A stretch of 64,000 bases of DNA from Pachypanchax playfairii (GCA_006937955.1 SSNP01000120.1:1078745-1142744), one strand, 5' to 3'; shown: positions 23,500-34,793, counted from the first letter of the stretch. Notes: a model not told the origin generated them from the sequence alone. Translations and numbers: made by a program.

Positions 23500-23960
23500 T
23501 AACTCAAACACTTTTGGATGGATTTTGATAAAATTTTCAGGAGAGGCCAGAAATGATACAAGCAGGACCGGCCCTGAGCTGCATTGTGCCCTTGGCGAAA
23601 AAGGATTTTGTCGCCCCCTACTGCCCAGAACAGAAACAACGTAACTCAATAACTGGATTACATTGCAAAATTTTTTTATTCATACTAAAATGAACAGTAG
23701 AGATGATAGATAGATATGGATAGATATTTAATTATTACTTATTTTGCTCTTTACATGAGATGAATGGTGTGTCCAACAGTTTGTCCAAAAAAAAAAAAAA
23801 AAAGAGAGAATTGGGCACCCCTCCAGCAGAGGGCGCCCTAGGCAATTGCCTAGTCTGCCTATGCCCAGAACCGGCCCTGGATACAAGGACCAATTGATTA
23901 GATTTTGGTGGTGATTCAGATCACTCTCTGGGATGTGGATGACATTTATTCCCAGATACA
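23500..23960. repeat. Older dispersed repeat split by the hAT at 23563
   Basis: Flanking pieces GGATGGATTTTGATAAAATT and GATTTTGGTGGTGATTCAG match, in order, a segment at about 36065-36170. This defines a repeat family that predates the hAT insertion. Confidence 0.5.
23563..23879. mobile_element. hAT-type element, 317 bp, with perfect 8-bp target duplication
   Basis: Termini CAGGACCGG and CCGGCCCTG, flanked on both sides by GATACAAG (23555-23562, 23880-23887). It contains a poly-A run near 23789. At 23823-23836 is CCAGCAGAGGGCGC, a full match to the CTCF core consensus, so this element may have carried a CTCF-like site. It is inserted in an older fish repeat (GGATGGATTTTGATAAAATT, resumed at GATCACTCTCTGGGATG). 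Confidence 0.85.
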
Positions 23961-25589
23961 GACAGACAATATATTTTCTTGCTTATGGGACAAATTGAAT
24001 ATGCTTTTTAACCTCAGTAAAAACCAACAAAAAGAGAGAAAATAGACATGATTTCTGTTTTGTTTCTTTTATACAAGAAGTTGAATAAGCACTAAAGGGA
24101 GTTAAGGAGAACAGCATGTCTCATGCATGTCTGTGTAGGTGGACTTGTCAGGTAGCCTAACACACAAAAACACACGAGTGAAAATAAATCCAAAACAGGA
24201 CAAAATCTGGGCTGCAGAGATTGAAGTTCATCTGCTATAAGCCTGATTTTATGAACATGAAAAGCTAAAAACAAAAGCTGGTTACAATCTATAAACACTG
24301 AAGTCCAGTAACCGCAGGAAAAGAGGCATTAACAACCAGAGTACACGCATTAAAAAAAGATTTGTGGTGGGAAAAAAAACCTTCTGCTCGTATTTCAGAA
24401 CTTAAACTTAACATTTTCTGCAGTTTGTCTGACCATAGAAGCCTCTGGCATCCAGAGTTTTAAAGTTTAAAACTGTTAAGTTACTTATGTCTGATTTTCC
24501 CATCAGCACATAAAAACAACACAACACTTAGCCAAGATGTGGGACATCCTTCTGCTTCCAGCTGAATTGTTTCAAAGCTCATGTAAATCTCCTGAAACCT
24601 TGAACTGAACGTTGCTCGCACTGAAATCCCTCAACTGTTTTCATGGGAAATCTAAAGTGATCAAAGCTGTGGGAGAAGAAGTTTGTCAAGAAGAACAAGA
24701 TGAATCAGATACAGGTGCCCTTATGACGGTCGTTTATACCCAGACAAGACAGTTTGTTCCTGAACTTCACAAGAGGTGGAAGAAACTTTGAACTGCAGGA
24801 TCAAATGTTTAAAAGTCTTAAGGTTTTCCAGCCATAGACTGACAAAACCATGTTATTCACTGTCCTTCATTATGTGATTTGTGCCAGGGCCTTAGTGAAG
24901 GATCTTGTGATGCTCTCTGTTCGAAGTTGACCAAACCAAACAGTTATCATTTGAGTATTTTTACTTGTAAATCTTGAAAATCTTCTGTTTGTTTCTTCTC
25001 ACTCTCTGTACTGCTGCCTCTGAACCCTGAATCGACACATAAAGCAGGATTCATGGTCCACGAATGGGTTTTTGTAGGTGTAGTTCTTCAACGAAGCCCA
25101 TTAGGGTCAATGGTTTCTATAAATTTGATGGAATCTGTGCTTGTAAACCAAAGATTACCAAACATCAAGAAGAAACAGACCCAGAGAAGGTGAACCACCT
25201 GTTCAAGGTCATGGGCCCGAAACCTATCAGACAAAAGGTCTTCAACAAACCAGACTTGGTACAGACAACAATTTAATTGATATAGGAATATATAGGGAAA
25301 AATTCAACCAAATTTCTTTTAGATGTTTAAGATCAAGATCCAAGTCTCAATCAGAAATTATGGTTTTATTTTATCCTCTAAACCAACAATAAAACCTTGT
25401 AAACAAATGATCATAAATTTAAACATCCAGATCACAGACTTGTGCAACCCAAAGATAATTTAACCTAAAATCTTTAGAAGAAGCTGTTTGAGACAACATG
25501 AATCCTTTGGATAGAACACTGAAAAGACTTTGTGACACCTTCTTAACTCAAAGTATCTGTTACGTCCCTTATATAGGTCCTTTATGTAA

Positions 25590-25726
25590 GTTTAAAATGA
25601 ACTCTGTACTAAATTGAGAGCCGATGCAGCTGGTAGAGTAACTGGGTGACATGTGGATATTTGGATGATTTAGTTAAAAGCAACTGCATTCAGGAAAACC
25701 TGAAGATGTTACAGTGACTTTTTAGT
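25590..25726 (-). pseudogene. L2-like LINE RT fragment, downstream half (split by MITE copy 5)
   Basis: Minus-strand frames resembling LTKSSKYPHVTQLLYQLHRLS and YRVHFKL follow directly, in LINE order, the fragment at 27016-27240 once the MITE is removed at its TTAA. Stops are present. Confidence 0.65.
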
Positions 25727-27015
25727 TTAAGAGGCCATTTCATACAAATTTCAGAACTTTGTGGTTTTTTCTTAAGTATTAACCTGTAATATGAAAAATT
25801 TTCTATCTAAAAAACATCAGGAAACAGTAGCTATGTTTACATGCGCCAAATTTCCCCAATCTGATTAAAATCTTGGTCGATCTGAATTCCCAAATCCCTG
25901 TTTACATGGACACTAACTGAAATGATCTGATCATGTCATGAGTACACATGCACCAAGCACTCGATCAGGTTAAATGAGTTGAGCATGCGCACAGCGAGTT
26001 GTCTTTCCGGGGGAAGAAAAAAAAGTAAACAAACTCCTTCCTTTCTGCACGTCTTTCCCGCCCCATCGTGTGCTCGAGCTGACTCACGTTATCCCCAATA
26101 TGAACCTTCTGCAGGTGATTACCTTTATGTTTGGGTTTTTACTGGTCGCATTAACCAAGCTAGCGGCTGAATACATATTGCTACTGCTCCTCCGCCACAG
26201 GAGAGGAGAGCAGGATGACAGGATGACTGCACCAGCAGACCACTTCTGTTTACTTCCCGCTATGTTTTCTACTTGAGTCTGTGAAAGCAGAAAGACGTCA
26301 CGCTGAAGTTGTACGCATGCGCAGTGGGCTTTTTTCACCCTTTCTTTCCGAATGGGTGTGTACATGCACGTCTATCCGAATGAAGATCGGACAAAACAAC
26401 CCCTCTCGATCGGAAGTAAATTTCTTTCGGATCAGGCTGCATCGGATCAAAACAATCTGATTGACATGTTTACATGACGTCTTTTTTATCCGATTGGGCG
26501 TTTATTCCGATTAAATGTGCCCATGTAAACGTAGCTACTGATTAACAGACCTTTCAGTCTGAATTAAAATTCGGGTGGTTCCGGCTCGTTCCGTCAGGTT
26601 TCGGCAGCAGCTTGTTCATATTCATTATTCGAATTTGCTGGACTCAGATTGGCTAACAAACTAGCCTATGAGAGCAAAGTATACTGTTTCCTGTCCCGCT
26701 GTGCATGGCAACATCAGATGTTCTCTCTTCCTGTTTGATACATGTTTATGCTAACAGCTTTTAGCTAGCAGCATGCTAGTTGTGGTTTCAACTGCGGGAG
26801 CTGATGAATACTAACGAACAAAGCAGTTATGATGAAACAAGTACCAGTTGTTCAAACTCGGGTGTTATCACCACCTGCGTAGTTTAAGAGATAAAAACTG
26901 AAAGAGAAGTTGTTGATCTGTTTTCACACCCACTATGAAGGTAAGAACACCTGTGGAGCTAAAATATTCTACAGAAACCTCAGAAAAACTGTTTTTAATG
27001 GAAGGGCCTCTTTAA
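25727..27015 (+). mobile_element. AGAGGCC-TTAA MITE, copy 5, interrupted by a 716-bp element
   Basis: TTAA at 25727-25730 and 27012-27015 bound the copy. The left arm runs to 25824 and the rest resumes at 26538 (CTGATTAACAGACC). It is inserted in the LINE fragment and itself carries the 25825-26540 insert. Confidence 0.88.
25825..26540. mobile_element. 716-bp inverted-repeat element nested in MITE copy 5
   Basis: Terminal repeats CAGTAGCTATGTTTACATG and its complement differ at one of 19 positions. Subterminal copies of CCGAT/ATCGGA-type motifs are frequent. Removing 25827-26537 restores the MITE exactly, so a target duplication is absent or very short. No coding region. A probable older relative lies at 38833-39373. 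Confidence 0.8.
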
Positions 27016-27480
27016 ACAAGAAAATAAAGATTTACAATAATCAAGACGTGAGGAAATAAAAGCATGAATAATCATTTCCAACTCAGGTCGTGATGCAATC
27101 AGACTCAAATTGGCAATATTTTTTAAATAATAAAAACAAGAATGGATCAGCAAATTCACATGAGAATCCAAAGACAGCTCAGGGTCCAGAGTTACCCTGA
27201 GGCTCCTCACATAGGGCTTAATAAAAGAGCCAAGTGAGCCAAGAGCCTCAGTTATCTTAAGAAGGAATCTGATTCAATAAAGACAAGAAGACTTTAGAAG
27301 AAAGGAAATGCTGGAATGATAGAACAAAAATAAGGGGTAATCCTGATGCAGGGACAAGGAAGTAGACCTGTCTTTTGGTCTTCGCTTTCTCCGACTTTGA
27401 GATCTATTAATTGCCAACAGGTACAAATGTAAACAAAGAAGAATCATGTGATAGTTAGTCATCAAGCTGGAATTCAACAT
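27016..27480 (-). pseudogene. L2-like LINE RT fragment, upstream half
   Basis: The minus-strand frame 26995-27210 reads VTLDPELSLDSHVN, then PELEMIIHAFISSRLDYCKSL, a conserved segment C-terminal of the RT core in L2-type LINEs. It runs straight into the MITE at TTAA (27012-27015) and continues on the other side at 25726. Sequence to about 27480 is probably more of the same LINE, with stops. Not functional. Confidence 0.75.
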
Positions 27481-28091
27481 ATGCAGTCAGACTAAACACA
27501 GGAATTAAACTGGTTCCTTTTCCTTCTTTGGATTATGTCTACTGCTGAAATTTACTTCACCGTAAATTCATGGCTTGTGGAAATAATGTTTTACCTGCTT
27601 TCAAGTGTATTTTTTATAAAATGCTTATAAGCAAGTTGTGGTGAAGATGCAGAGGAGTTAAATATAGATCTGAGAGGAAGCAACATGCAGAACTTTTAAA
27701 CATTTAACAAATAACTCAGAAATAAAAATGGCCCAGGGTAAGAATTAGAAAGGGAGTGACCTAGTCAGAAAGGAACCAGAGCTTCAACTAAATAAAAGGG
27801 GAGCTAATAATAAACTGGTTGAGAGAAAAAAAAAAAAAAACATAAACTGAGAAAAAGCAAACTGCAACAAAATAAAACAGGAGACATGGATGACATGACA
27901 TTTTAAAAATAAAAGAAACTCATACAAAGAAATTGCAAAAAGCAAAAGCTAAAATCTGGTTTATATGCTGCTATTTTTTCTGTTGGATTTTCATTTTTAA
28001 AATAACTTTATTTATTTTAGATTTTCAATGACAGAAAAAAGCTGCTGCTTTTCTTTTTCTATTGGTTATTGTTCTTAGAAATAAATCTGAT

Positions 28092-28864
28092 TGTCAGGAT
28101 CTCTGCTGCTGGTGGGTGTGGTGGTTGGTTGTCTGCACTAATTGTTTTGCAGGGCGTGGCAGCAGCTCATCAGAGGATTCAGGTGTGGATCATTACCCAG
28201 CTCAGGAGAGCTGGGTACTTAAGCAGAGGAGGAACCAGAGACAGACGCCAGTTTGTTCCACTAACTTCCGTGCCCCGTGTCCTGGAGCGTTCCTCCAGTT
28301 ACCGGCGCCTCAACGTGGACAGCTCACTACCGTTCTACCGGACTGACTCTCCACGGTTCTCACGCTCGAGTTGCGGTGTACGCAACTGGATCTTTCCCTG
28401 GCCTCCTGTCTGTCTCTGGTCCCCTCTGGATCCACACCTCACCGGTCACCGCGTTGCTGTCACCCCTGACACAGTATCGACTGTGCAGACAGCCCCTGGA
28501 GCCGGACGCACTAAACCGACGTTCAGACAGCCTGGATCATCACCCCCTGCGGCAGCACCTACGGATCCCTCCTCACGACAGCACGGCTTCTCGTCACCGT
28601 GAGTTTATTGAGCACGATCCCCGCACACCGCAGCTGGTATCTCCACCTGTCACTAACGTCTCTCTCTCTCTCACAACCAGGACCGTTCCTGTCCCGCACC
28701 AGTTCCCGTCCTGGCACATTCTCATTTGTACAGTCGTTGTTGTTTTCACGCTTGGAGCACTGTATATAAATAAACACTGTAAACCGATCCCAGTCTTGTG
28801 TATGTTTGGAGTTGGGTCGACTTTGGAGCTCAAAACAAACCCCGCCTGGTAGTATACCATGACA
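28092..28864 (+). mobile_element. Solo LTR, 773 bp, with 5-bp target duplication
   Basis: Begins TGTCA and ends TGACA, the TG...CA ends of a long terminal repeat. It is flanked by CTGAT on both sides (28087-28091, 28865-28869). A TATA-like box (TGTATATAAATAAAC) near 28760 includes an AATAAA-type signal. It has no internal retroelement genes, so it is a solo LTR left by recombination. It is GC-richer than its surroundings, and the long chance frames here (up to 191 codons) are not genes. A Ty3/gypsy-type origin is the likeliest guess. Confidence 0.85.
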
Positions 28865-29375
28865 CTGATTAAATTAAAAAATCTGAATCAACACATCAGA
28901 AATGTTGAAAACAGGAAATTGTCCAGAAAACTGCAGTTGGTGCATCTCTACCCAATACACGTGTTTGAAACTGCATGTGACCATAGTCAACATGAGAACA
29001 TCCAATGTAAAGATTCAGCTAAGATTTAGAGAACTTCTTGTTTAGAGATGACGGTGCTGCTCAACTCATCACTGTGTGCTCTGAAGACATTCTTGGAAGG
29101 AAAAACTAAACAACCCCTTTAGAGAGAAAGAACATGATCATTAACCAACTGCTCCTGTTCTGTCCCATAAAAAAATCGTTACATGTGGAAATGCAAAGCA
29201 CTGGAGGATTATATAAGACTTTCTGCATTACAAAAAATAACCCTCTTTACAAGGAATAAGTGCTCTGAAACAGCATTTTTTAGGAACATGAAATGATCTA
29301 TCTTAAGAAGAAAGCATAACTTCTGCTTGTTGACTCCTGTGAATCTCACCACACTGTCTATGGAGAATCCCACCA

Positions 29376-30061
29376 CAGTGGGTGTTTCTCAATGTCAAGG
29401 AACCTTGCCTACCGAGGCACTGCCTTAGTAGGCGAGGCATCTTGCTTAACAAGGCAATGCCTTGGTAGAGGAGGCGTCTTGCTTACGAGGACACTGGAAC
29501 AGACTTCACTTACGTGACCGCGGCTGCCTACTCACGCGCACTGTTTACATCCCGCCCATGGAGCTAGAAATGTTAATAAAATAAAATAAAATAAAATAAA
29601 ATAAAATAAAATAAAATAAAATAAAATAAAATAAAATAAAATGTGCAAGCGAGTTAATACCTTCTAGCCACCAAAGCTGCAACTAACCAACCGTATAACT
29701 GCTTAGGATAAAAAAAAGAAAAGAAAAAAAAACATTTTAAATATAAGCCCGAAAGCAACAATCATTTAACTTACATTTAAACAGGAAATTTGCCTTTGAA
29801 GTAGCTGCTGCCGGCTCCTCAACCGCCATTTTTTTGAAAATACAGCAATGTATTCTGGGAAATTTGTGACCGAGGGAAGGCATCAAGGCACGTTCCCTTG
29901 TATCCTTGGTATGTTAGCCAAGTTAAACCGAGTACAGATGCCTCTGTAGCACATTAACATTGGAACGTGCCTTGGCGGGTCCCAATGACGTATCTCCTAG
30001 GCAACCGGGGCGGGACCAAGGCATCACGGCAAGGTTCCTTGGCTTTAATAAACACCCGCTG
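29376..30061. mobile_element. Inverted-repeat DNA element, about 686 bp
   Basis: Ends CAGTGGGTGTTTCTCAA...AAGGAACCTTGCC and the complement of a right end CAGCGGGTGTTTATTAA...AAGGAACCTTGCC match over about 30 bp with a few changes. Inside are repeated AAGGCA/GAGGCAT motifs and a (TAAAA)n array at 29573-29641. No clear target duplication, so the superfamily is uncertain; hAT-like ends. Confidence 0.7.
29573..29641. repeat. (TAAAA)n microsatellite
   Basis: About 14 perfect AATAA-type pentamers in a row, inside the element 29376-30061. Confidence 0.95.
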
Positions 30062-32044
30062 ACTCCGGTGAATCCCACCACACTGAATCATTTCAGATTT
30101 TGTTTAGCTGATTTGCATTCTTGAAAACAAGTACATTTTATATAGATGGATTTAAAGACAGTTTAAAAATATTGTCTTTCAGAAGGCGCAAGGTTAGAAA
30201 TTTACTGCATGGTGCTTTCTAGTTGCCTTTACCATAGCTAAAAACACTTTTTGGGAATTGTTTAAACATTGTTGTGCAACTGTGTATTAAAGGACTTAAC
30301 ACAATGAGTTCTGTAAGTAGTTCCTACCTTCTGTGTCCTAACTAGACACAGTAAGCTCCAAACCAGTGAGCTCCATGACAGACAGTGAACTAAAACAACA
30401 CTATAGTAGCAGTCTTTCGCTAATTAACAAACTCAAAGGATAGTTATGTAAAAAAAATCATGACTCTGAAGAGTTTCCCCCCTCGTTGCTCCTCTGAAAG
30501 ACATCCTGTACTCTTTGCCGCGTTATCTTTACTTCACATACATCTTTATCTTTACTCTGCTGCATGCGGATGTTATGGCTACACCAACCCTCACCTCACA
30601 CGTGCAAACCGCAGATTCCCCTCCTCCCCAAATTCCACCTGGGCTACGGGTCACTTGAAGAGGTGAGGGAACCCATGACAAAGAGAGACCACGCGCTCAG
30701 TTTTGTGAGTGACTTGATCCACAGGAAAACAAATTGAGTGTGTGTTTGCGGTTCTCAAGGCGTGACAATTTCAAAGGAAAACCCAGCGGTGTACATTACT
30801 GCTGAACTCCATCACCTGGGAGGGTGGAGATTGTTATCAAAGTGAATTTTAATACTCAGAGGACACATTGTGTGGAAGTATGACGCATATGTCATAAACT
30901 GGATAAAAAGCTTTTATTCTACCATCTTTGGAGTTTTATTGTGAAAGGCTAAACAATGTCTACTTAAAACTCTGGCAGTCACAGCAACTTGAAATTTAGG
31001 AAAAGGCCATTAGTTCCCTGAGAACTGACTAAATAGATTTTTCTGGACAATCTTGTTAATTGTGCTGAATTTTTAGCCAATCAAATGGACATGGTAAAAA
31101 GACAATGAGTGTATATTGCAATCTTTGATGAGTTTCAGAGCATTGATTCTATATACACATTGTCTCCACTGGGGGGCGTCAATGGGAATCATGTTACACT
31201 GCATTGCATGTTTCTGTCTTTCTGATCAGAGAGACTGGATTCAGGATCTGCTCACTTAATTATTCAGAGAATTTATTAATTAGCTCTCCTTTTATCCTCA
31301 TCAACATTTATCTTTACTGGCCACAGCAACAAAATTCAGCACAACACCTCCTTTATTATCATATAAAACATGAACTGAATTTTCTACTCTTATCTCAGAG
31401 AGCCCAAACATACATGTTATTTCTCTTATTCTGTATGTTTCCCGTCACCTGAAATGGGTTCACTAACTTTATCCCAGATGTGTAAGTTCTGAAACACTTC
31501 AGTTCAAACAGATCTGTCTAACATTCCCACTAAGTCACCCAGCACAGTGCAAAACAAAACCCTGCAAACTGATGCACTGAAAGTTTCTCTTACTGGATGC
31601 AGATGGATGAACTCAGAAGAGTTTCCTGGATGGTTTAACTCACCAGTAACAGTCTGACTTGATTTTATGGGGTAAGATTACTGTCAAAAAGATGTGTATT
31701 ATTATTATTAATTGACAATTCATACCTCTTGTTTCTGTTAAATCATTTACAAACATGTAGAGCATCTATTCTGTATGAGAATATGATTTAAATAGTTACA
31801 ACTTCAAGAATTCACAAATACAAAATCTATATTTCCAGTTTCTTTTTTATGAAAACAACAAGCAGCGTAACACCAACATGACCGACTTACAAATAAAGTA
31901 TTAATGATTAATAATGTTTTAGGAAGTAAACAAACTATAGGGATATAACTGTTCAACGTGAGCTGGTTTTGTTCTGATAGTTGGTCGGTCATCTTGATGT
32001 TAGTAAGTTGGAAAGACTCAATCCAATTCACCTTTCAGATTAAA

Positions 32045-32140
32045 AGTGAAACGTTTTCAAGAGATGAAAAAGAAGTCTAGTTGCCCATTTTTAAAAAGTT
32101 TTTGGATTGATGTCCTGGACAACTGAGAATCTACACAAAC
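32045..32140. repeat. Dispersed fish repeat, copy 1 (GAAACGTTTTCAAGAGA)
   Basis: GTGAAACGTTTTCAAGAGATG and TTGATGTCCTGGACAACTGA match, in order, the repeat at 45525-45630. It recurs in teleost genomes, but its class is unknown to me. Confidence 0.55.
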
Positions 32141-33125
32141 TTATTAAAACGGCTTGTGTGGAACTAATTTATCTGAGCTCCATTAATAAGCCTGTAACAG
32201 TTTACAGACTGACACTGATGTTGTTTTCGCAAAAAAAAAGGAAACTGTAAATATGGACTTCGTGAATTACTGAAGTTGTAACTTTTTTAATCATATTCAT
32301 ATAGAGAACAGATAATCTATATATTTGTAAAAGATTTGGCAGAAACAAGAGTTTACACATTGATAATGCACAAATTGTCAATACACGTCTTTTTGACAGT
32401 AATCTTACTCCATAGAACGCGCGTGCTGTCGGGCTCATATTCGAATTATAAATGAGGTGAATATTCAGCACGAGGAAACAAAGTGAATGTGAAACGCTTA
32501 AGAGTTGTATTTGCTGTAAAATATCCAGTATGCACACTCACGCACATACACATGCACGCACTTCCCGGGTCCCTGTTTCATAGTAGCTACATCTCACGTG
32601 CAAACAGATTTTTTTTTAGCCCTAGGGACTAAATTCTGCGATGTGCATAGCCAAGACAAAAGTTTGTGTCTGTGTTTCGGATTTTTAAAAACACCTGAAC
32701 AGAAAGACATTTTTTAAAAAAGCTGCACGTGCAGACAACCCCGCGCGCGGTGATTTCAGATTGGGTCGGAATCTTTTACCATTATATGGAAGGTGTGTGA
32801 GTGTGCGCGCGCGTGTGTTGGCATGTTGTTACAGGTTGCCTCTTGGTCTGGTAAAGAAGACGGAACGCGAGAAGGAACCGAACCGAGAAAACCGGTCCGG
32901 TCTGGCGTAAGACTACAGAACAGGTCAAGGTGCTCAAAGGAAAAGAAAGAACCCAAAACAGAACCGAGAACCGCAGTTCTACACAACCGGACCTGATGTC
33001 CCGTTCTCTGTTTTAGTTTCTTTAGACGAACCGGTGCGAAGTCCCGCTGTCCCAGAACACAGGAGGATGAAGTTGTTCGGAACTGGACTGATAGAAACAG
33101 ATAAAACCCGGTGCAGGAAACTCAC

Positions 33126-33209
33126 CGCAGAGTCGGATCGCTGCACCACAACGCTCACAACACACAGCAGAGCCACGAAGAGGGTCCGACTGGTCCTCAT
33201 GATCTTCAT
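33126..33209 (-). CDS. col4a5: col4a5 exon 1: start codon and signal peptide of collagen IV alpha5-like chain
   Basis: This is the first coding exon of a type IV collagen chain, which is secreted and assembles into basement-membrane networks. Reading leftwards from the ATG at 33209-33207, 28 codons run to a splice donor (GCG then GTGAG, donor GT at 33125-33124). They encode a classic signal peptide: a short basic start (MKIMRTSR), a hydrophobic core (LFVALLCVVSVVV) and a polar end (QRSDSA). A second in-frame ATG at 33200-33198 could also serve as the start. The exon ends in phase 0, as the signal exon of vertebrate COL4A5 does. The next exon lies 28.7 kb away at 4391-4447. Identity as alpha5 rests on the downstream exons; this exon alone shows only a secreted-protein start. 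The frame stays open past the donor, but that part is intron. Confidence 0.8.
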
Positions 33210-34639
33210 GAGTAGAATTTCAAAATAAAGTAATAATAATGATGATGATGGTACGGATCCGTCCGCGTTACCACTGAGAGACTGTCAGATTGGCTACTCC
33301 CGCTCCGCCGCGTCGGAGCAGGAATAAGGGAAACACTTGTTGCTGTGGCTGCGGAGGCTCCCGGCAGTGGTCCTGGATCTGGCACCGAGCGCCTCTGCTG
33401 AGCCCCCCCACACCCCCTCCCTCTCCTGTCTTTTCCCTCCTCTCGCAGCGCAACCTACCATGCGCAGTGATATTACATGTTTACCTTGAAGTAATACATT
33501 TAGAATGATGATTCAATTTCAATAATAAAAGAAGATTCGCATACTACAGAATTTGACCTAATTTGACTTTCAGTGTCACCCGTTCGAGTCCGGTTCACGT
33601 CTCATGGACTGTGATGTGAGGACCTCACGCGGAAGAACATCGCGGTCTATGTCCCCTTCAGTTTTTTCTACCTTTTTAAATGTTCTACGTGCGAGCACGT
33701 TGCATTCCATTCAGACTATAGCTGTCCGCCCCCCCCCCCCCCCCCCCCCCCCNNNNNNNNNNCCCCCCCCCCCCCCCCCCCCAAAAAATAAAAAACTGCC
33801 TCACCTAGTGAATCTGACATTCGCACATGCAGATACTTGTTCTAATTGTGACCACGTGACTGATGTAGCATCAAGAGAAGGTTGCTCTTTGATTTCACCT
33901 GCACTGAGATGAAACTGCTAAGTCTCGTGTCAGTTTTAAACTCAAGTTTGGATTTTTATTTTAAATGAAAGTCATTGCGTCTGATAGTATCAAATAAATC
34001 AGGAGGCCTACAGATTAAAAAAAAAAGTAGCGGTTTCATCCAGATGTTCTGAGATACAAAATCACACTGAAACAAAGTGCGTGTGTGATCATTTTGAAGC
34101 TTGTGATCTGCATACAATCAACGCACGTGGCATTTTCTCTAATAGGTGATTGAACGTGTTTTTTTGTTTGAAAGGCCTTGACAAGAAGCTTCAGGATTCA
34201 TGAGACCAGCGTCTCCTGAACCAGGACGGCGCAGCTGTTGGATTGGTTTGCAGTTCTGGAGCTGTGTGTCTGTACGCACTGGCCCCTCCTCTGCCTGGCA
34301 ACTTTGCGCTGCTGTGTGGGAGCGCAGCAGCTCTGAGAGCGCAGCGGGGTCCAGACTTCGGTGAGTTCTCTTTGTTGTGACAGAATCCCCCCATTAAAGG
34401 CCAGTTCTGCCGTGTGTGTGTGTGCTGGAGCCCCGCAGCTGTCACCCTGTGTGTGAGCTGGAGTTACGTCCAGCGGTGGAACTACTTTCTCTCTGTCCCC
34501 GGTTAGAGGACCGGGGAAGTTTCTTTTTTTCTTCCCCCCTTTTTTGGAGCAGTCGATGAGTGTGTCTGAGGACCCTTGCTAGTGAAGAGAAGGGACTCCA
34601 AGCTGGGACCTGCGGATCGGCCAGGCGGATAAACCCAGA
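33210..34639. promoter_or_regulatory. Shared divergent promoter region of col4a5 and col4a6
   Basis: About 1.43 kb separates the two start codons, so it includes both 5' untranslated regions. CpG dinucleotides are locally dense at 33240-33320 and 34200-34720. Inverted CCAAT boxes (ATTGG) occur near 33290 and 34240. A strongly pyrimidine-rich tract at about 33405-33445 (ccctccctctcc) resembles the CTC box described in collagen IV bidirectional promoters. No convincing TATA box is present on either side. Paired head-to-head promoters are the rule for collagen IV genes (alpha1/alpha2, alpha3/alpha4, alpha5/alpha6). Transcription start sites cannot be placed from sequence alone, and the poly-C assembly gap at 33729-33782 lies within the region. 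Confidence 0.65.
33729..33782. other. Assembly gap (10 N) inside a poly-C tract
   Basis: About 23 C, then 10 N (33753-33762), then about 20 C. The tract length is not resolved. It lies within the shared collagen promoter, so spacing there is unreliable. Confidence 0.95.
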
Positions 34640-34650
34640 ATGAAGTTCTT
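34640..34650 (+). CDS. col4a6: col4a6 exon 1 (coding part): MKF plus two bases of the next codon
   Basis: An ATG at 34640-34642 opens a very short coding part, ATG AAG TTC TT, before a strong donor (GTAAGA) at 34651. Read straight on, the frame hits a stop at once (MKFL then TAA), so it only makes sense as a spliced exon. Joined to 34794-34839 it gives a 19-residue signal peptide. From memory, vertebrate COL4A6 also has a tiny coding first exon followed by an exon carrying most of the signal peptide. The start faces away from col4a5, as expected for the head-to-head partner. Identity is inferred from position and structure, since no Gly-X-Y sequence is in view. Confidence 0.65.
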
Positions 34651-34793
34651 GTAAGAGTTTCTCTTGTTTCCTAAAGTCTGCAAGCCTCCGCCGCTTCACG
34701 CGCGTCTGCACGAGCGCAGTTCCTGCGCTCTTTATATCCCTGAAAGTACTTGGATCAATCCCACTAAAGAAAAAATATTTATGTGTCTGGCAG

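Larger units (their letters stand above)
4448..33125 (-). other. col4a5: col4a5 intron 1 (28.7 kb)
   Basis: Very long first intron separating the signal-peptide exon from the 7S exon. It is filled with transposable elements, listed separately. I saw nothing I can name in 5700-6812, 7340-8300, 10080-12840, 14420-15500, 15830-17228, 19540-20380, 21810-23500, 23890-25590, 27490-28086, 28870-29375, 30062-32040 and 32140-33100, beyond AT-rich sequence and short simple repeats. No collagen exon was seen within it. Confidence 0.8.

Noticed and set aside
28069..28852. Two overlapping plus-strand open frames of 177 and 191 codons, the longest in the window
   Set aside because: They lie entirely within a solo LTR with defined ends and target duplications. 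They have low-complexity, Pro/Ser/Thr-rich translations and no domain. Their length reflects higher GC content.
33604..33912. Plus-strand frame with a polyproline stretch
   Set aside because: The proline run is the poly-C tract and includes the N gap; there is no gene support.
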